The translations under genes were made by a program, and so were the position numbers. This document shows positions 61,828-64,000 of a DNA stretch of 64,000 nt, in pieces. The stretch is from contig NZ_BMEL01000002.1 in assembly GCF_014636475.1 (NCBI RefSeq), positions 186,001 to 250,000 of the forward strand, read 5' to 3'. Positions within the stretch are counted from its first letter, which is position 1, and each line of letters begins with the position of its first letter. Origin of the DNA: Halobacillus andaensis (lineage in GTDB: Bacteria; Bacillota; Bacilli; Bacillales; Halobacillaceae). The notes beneath the pieces were generated by a model, which ran no database searches, was not told where the DNA came from, and saw only the letters and a program-made list of their open reading frames with translations.

Positions 61828-63111
61828 ATGCTCGGAATATTATTAGGTCTCGTCGTCCTGATGGCGCTCGCCTATTTAGGCTGGTCGATCATCTGGGTGG
61901 CGCCTATCGCAGCGGGAGTTGTCGCTTTAACAGGCGGCCTCGACCTGCTGGATGCCTATAAAGATACGTATATGGAAGGATTTGTCGGCTTCGCTAAAGA
62001 CTGGTTTCCTGTCTTTATGCTTGGAGCGGTTTTTGGAAAATTAATGGAGGATACCGGGATGGCACGGTCAGTTGCTGTTGCTTTAACAAAAGTAATAGGA
62101 ACTAAACGCGCGATCCTTGGCGTGCTCGTCTCTGCTGCTGTCTTAACGTATGGTGGTGTGAGCTTGTTCGTTGTTGTATTTGCTGTCTACCCGTTAGCCA
62201 TTTCACTTTTCCGGGAAGCCAATATTACACGCCGATTGATCCCGGCCACGGTGGCTCTTGGTGCCTTTACATTTACGATGACGGCCATTCCCGGCACTCC
62301 GCAAATTCAAAACTTGATTCCAATGGAGTACTTTGGAACAAATGCGACGGCGGCTCCTGTCATGGGGGTTATTGCAGCGCTGGTCATGGCAGTTGGGGGT
62401 TATTTTTACTTGCGCTGGCGTGAAAAGCAGCTTACGCAAAAAGGGGAATATTTTACAGAACCAAAAGATAATAACCTTGTAGACGAAGGTGAAAAAGTTC
62501 CTCACTTCCTCTTATCGATTCTGCCGCTGCTTACTGTACTGATCACATTAAATTTATTTAATTGGGACATTGTGGTGGCGTTGATTTCTGGTATTCTACT
62601 TATTATGGTTTTAAACTTTACTAAATTTAAGAAGTTCGTAAAATCGATTAACAGCGGAGCCGGCGGTTCGGTTATTGCGATCATTAACACAAGTGCTGCC
62701 GTAGGATTCGGTACAGTTGTCCGAGCGGTTCCAGGATTTGATAAGTTAACCGAAGTGCTTATGGGCGTACGAGGAAATCCGCTGATTTCTGAAGCTGTCG
62801 CGGTTAACGTTCTGGCTGGAGCCACCGGCTCAGCTTCAGGCGGGATGGGAATTGCCCTTGAAGCGTTAGGTTCGAAATACTATGAAATTGCGATGGATAC
62901 GGGGATTAGTCCAGAAGCCTTTCACCGGATTGCTTCGCTTTCGTCAGGAGGACTCGATGCCCTCCCTCACAACGGAGCCGTCCTAACGCTGTTAACGATC
63001 ACCGGGATGACACACAAAGACAGCTATAAAGATATTTTCATCGTTGCCGTACTTATTCCTGTGATTTCAGTTGCTGTTGTCATTTTACTAGCTTCGATTG
63101 GCATTCTATAA
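61828..63111 (+). CDS. GntP-family permease, probably for 3-hydroxybutyrate or short-chain acids
   Basis: A 427-residue carrier with 12 or so helices. Family signatures: GVSLFVVVFAVYPLAISLFREANI and LAGATGSASGGMGIALEALG; LSSGGLDALPHNGAVLTLL near the end. GntP members carry gluconate; those next to scoAB and hydroxybutyrate dehydrogenase (B. subtilis YxjC type) probably carry hydroxybutyrate or acetoacetate. Substrate inferred from context. Last gene before a terminator. Confidence 0.87.
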   Translation: MLGILLGLVVLMALAYLGWSIIWVAPIAAGVVALTGGLDLLDAYKDTYMEGFVGFAKDWFPVFMLGAVFGKLMEDTGMARSVAVALTKVIGTKRAILGVLVSAAVLTYGGVSLFVVVFAVYPLAISLFREANITRRLIPATVALGAFTFTMTAIPGTPQIQNLIPMEYFGTNATAAPVMGVIAALVMAVGGYFYLRWREKQLTQKGEYFTEPKDNNLVDEGEKVPHFLLSILPLLTVLITLNLFNWDIVVALISGILLIMVLNFTKFKKFVKSINSGAGGSVIAIINTSAAVGFGTVVRAVPGFDKLTEVLMGVRGNPLISEAVAVNVLAGATGSASGGMGIALEALGSKYYEIAMDTGISPEAFHRIASLSSGGLDALPHNGAVLTLLTITGMTHKDSYKDIFIVAVLIPVISVAVVILLASIGIL

Positions 63112-63117
63112 CATACG

Positions 63118-63150
63118 TCACCTCTGTCCGCGGATGGAGGTGATTTTTTT
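63118..63150 (+). terminator. Intrinsic terminator
   Basis: TCACCTC/GAGGTGA hairpin and seven T residues at the end of the ketone-body operon. Confidence 0.9.
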
Positions 63151-63406
63151 GCCGTTTCGCCGATAAATGGGATGGATTTACCCATAGATGACCTGCAGTA
63201 TTCAATAATCGCCGTGGGTACAATGATAATCCCCACAAACACACCCTGTCTCCCCATGGAACCACTTTCTGTACTGCATTAAAGAATGACAGAGCTAAAG
63301 ACTTTAAAATCAGTGCTGTTCAGCGTACAATGGATACTAATATAAACGTCCGCTCTTTACTAAACTGTGGACCTTTTTAATCATAACGACAAAAGGAGCA
63401 TTGCTG

Positions 63407-64000
63407 ATGACTGCTAATGAATTGACCATCGTAAAAAGTACAAATCTTAAACCAAAGCCGGAAAAAGATCAGATCCCATTTGGCTCAACGTTTACGGATC
63501 ACATGTTTGTCATGGATTACGCGGAAGACAAAGGGTGGCACGAGCCGCGAATTGTGCCTTATGAGCCTGTCACGCTTGATCCGGCAGCCATGATTTTTCA
63601 CTATGGACAAACTGTATTTGAAGGGTTAAAAGCGTACCGTGCGGACGGTGACCGTATTTTGATGTTCAGACCGGAAAAAAACCTCGAGCGTCTTAATCGT
63701 TCAAGCGATCGTTTGAGCATTCCTCCCATTGATGAAGACGAGGTGATGAACCACCTGGAGGAACTGATTCGAATTGAAAAAGACTGGGTTCCTGCGACAG
63801 ATGGAACTTCTCTTTACATTCGCCCGTTTATTATTGCAACAGATCCAAATTTAGCGGTAGCTCCCTCGAAAACCTATAAATTTATGATTATTCTTTCACC
63901 TGTTGGTTCCTATTTCTCAGGCGGCATCCACCCAGTGAAAATTAAAGTAGAAAACGAGTTCACTCGTGCGGTCAAAGGTGGAACCGGGATGGCGAAGACG
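63407..64000 (+). CDS. ilvE: Branched-chain amino acid aminotransferase, 5' part
   Basis: The first 198 codons of a PLP-dependent fold-IV aminotransferase; the gene runs past the window end. ATG at 63407 has AAAAGGAG upstream. Typical regions: FGSTFTDHMFVMDY, IFHYGQTVFEGLKAYR, FRPEKNLERLN, SLYIRPFIIATD and the last visible KGGTGMAKT. The catalytic lysine lies beyond the window edge. It makes or breaks down Leu, Ile and Val. The 295-base gap before it shows no T-box or other riboswitch. Confidence 0.93.
   Translation, partial: MTANELTIVKSTNLKPKPEKDQIPFGSTFTDHMFVMDYAEDKGWHEPRIVPYEPVTLDPAAMIFHYGQTVFEGLKAYRADGDRILMFRPEKNLERLNRSSDRLSIPPIDEDEVMNHLEELIRIEKDWVPATDGTSLYIRPFIIATDPNLAVAPSKTYKFMIILSPVGSYFSGGIHPVKIKVENEFTRAVKGGTGMAKT

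Noticed and set aside
63112-63406. T-box or other riboswitch before the branched-chain aminotransferase
   Set aside because: No T-box sequence, specifier stem or second terminator was found in the gap.
1-64000. CRISPR arrays, tRNA or rRNA genes, intact insertion sequences, prophage or defence islands
   Set aside because: Nothing of these kinds was recognised on either strand; the gene content is metabolic and regulatory. Short or divergent tRNAs cannot be excluded without a search tool.

Overview
The window reads as chromosomal DNA of a Gram-positive, spore-forming Bacillaceae, most like a moderately halophilic genus such as Halobacillus. Grounds: low-to-mid G+C, strong AAGGAGG-type ribosome binding sites, ATG/GTG/TTG starts, B. 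subtilis-type regulons (LutR, RbsR/CcpA, SAM riboswitch, Spo0E-like phosphatase, sigma-54/SigL) and acidic secreted proteins. Two parS-like 16-mers (one exact) suggest the origin-proximal part of the chromosome. No rRNA, tRNA, CRISPR array or intact mobile element was seen.

Layout. 0-4.2 kb: a FatR-like TetR repressor and a self-sufficient CYP102A P450-reductase fusion, each preceded by the same 18-bp palindrome. 4.5-6.9 kb (minus): a SAM-I riboswitch with terminator controlling an OsmC-like protein and a sodium:solute symporter. 7-16 kb: an OFA-type transporter with a cre site, VOC protein, TauE/SafE and EamA transporters, a methyltransferase, a YdeI-like protein, an LCP cell-wall enzyme and a secreted M6 (InhA-like) metalloprotease. 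16-25 kb (minus): one compact operon hypA-hypB-hypF-hypC-hypD-hypE, cytochrome-b5-like protein, [NiFe]-hydrogenase small subunit, large subunit, maturation protease, mostly linked by stop/start overlaps. This is a complete cytoplasmic [NiFe] hydrogenase with its maturation set. The small subunit has CxxN where most have CxxC, and the b5 protein is a possible redox partner.

25-29 kb: small membrane and lipoproteins, then a MutS2-like ATPase without the Smr domain. It is preceded by a 7-codon leader peptide, a long inverted repeat that includes the last leader codons, and two successive intrinsic terminators. This is the architecture of ribosome-mediated attenuation of antibiotic-response genes, and it is the most novel item here. 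29-34.4 kb: the L-lactate regulon lutP, lutR, lutABC with two matching LutR-type operators. 34.4-45 kb: LysM-Gmad2 and DUF4397 proteins, a transposase remnant, a 2'-5' RNA ligase family protein, LrgAB-like proteins, paired CrcB fluoride channels, an ATP-grasp enzyme, a soluble MCP, a Spo0E-like protein, a second P450 and two parS-like sites.

45-50 kb: several intergenic repeats, a guanine-deaminase-like gene broken by a 17-bp tandem duplication, a CoA-disulfide reductase-rhodanese fusion with a CstR-like operator, a cupin, a biotinyl-like protein and two small proteins. 50.4-56.2 kb: the ribose operon rbsRKDACB with cre and two operators. 56.2-63.1 kb: a repeat, a possible structured RNA, a sigma-54 activator and, behind a canonical -24/-12 promoter, a ketone-body operon (scoA, scoB, 3-hydroxybutyrate dehydrogenase, thiolase, GntP permease). 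The window ends inside a branched-chain aminotransferase gene.

The overall theme is catabolic flexibility (fatty acids, lactate, ribose, hydroxybutyrate, perhaps H2), with most operons carrying a recognisable control site.
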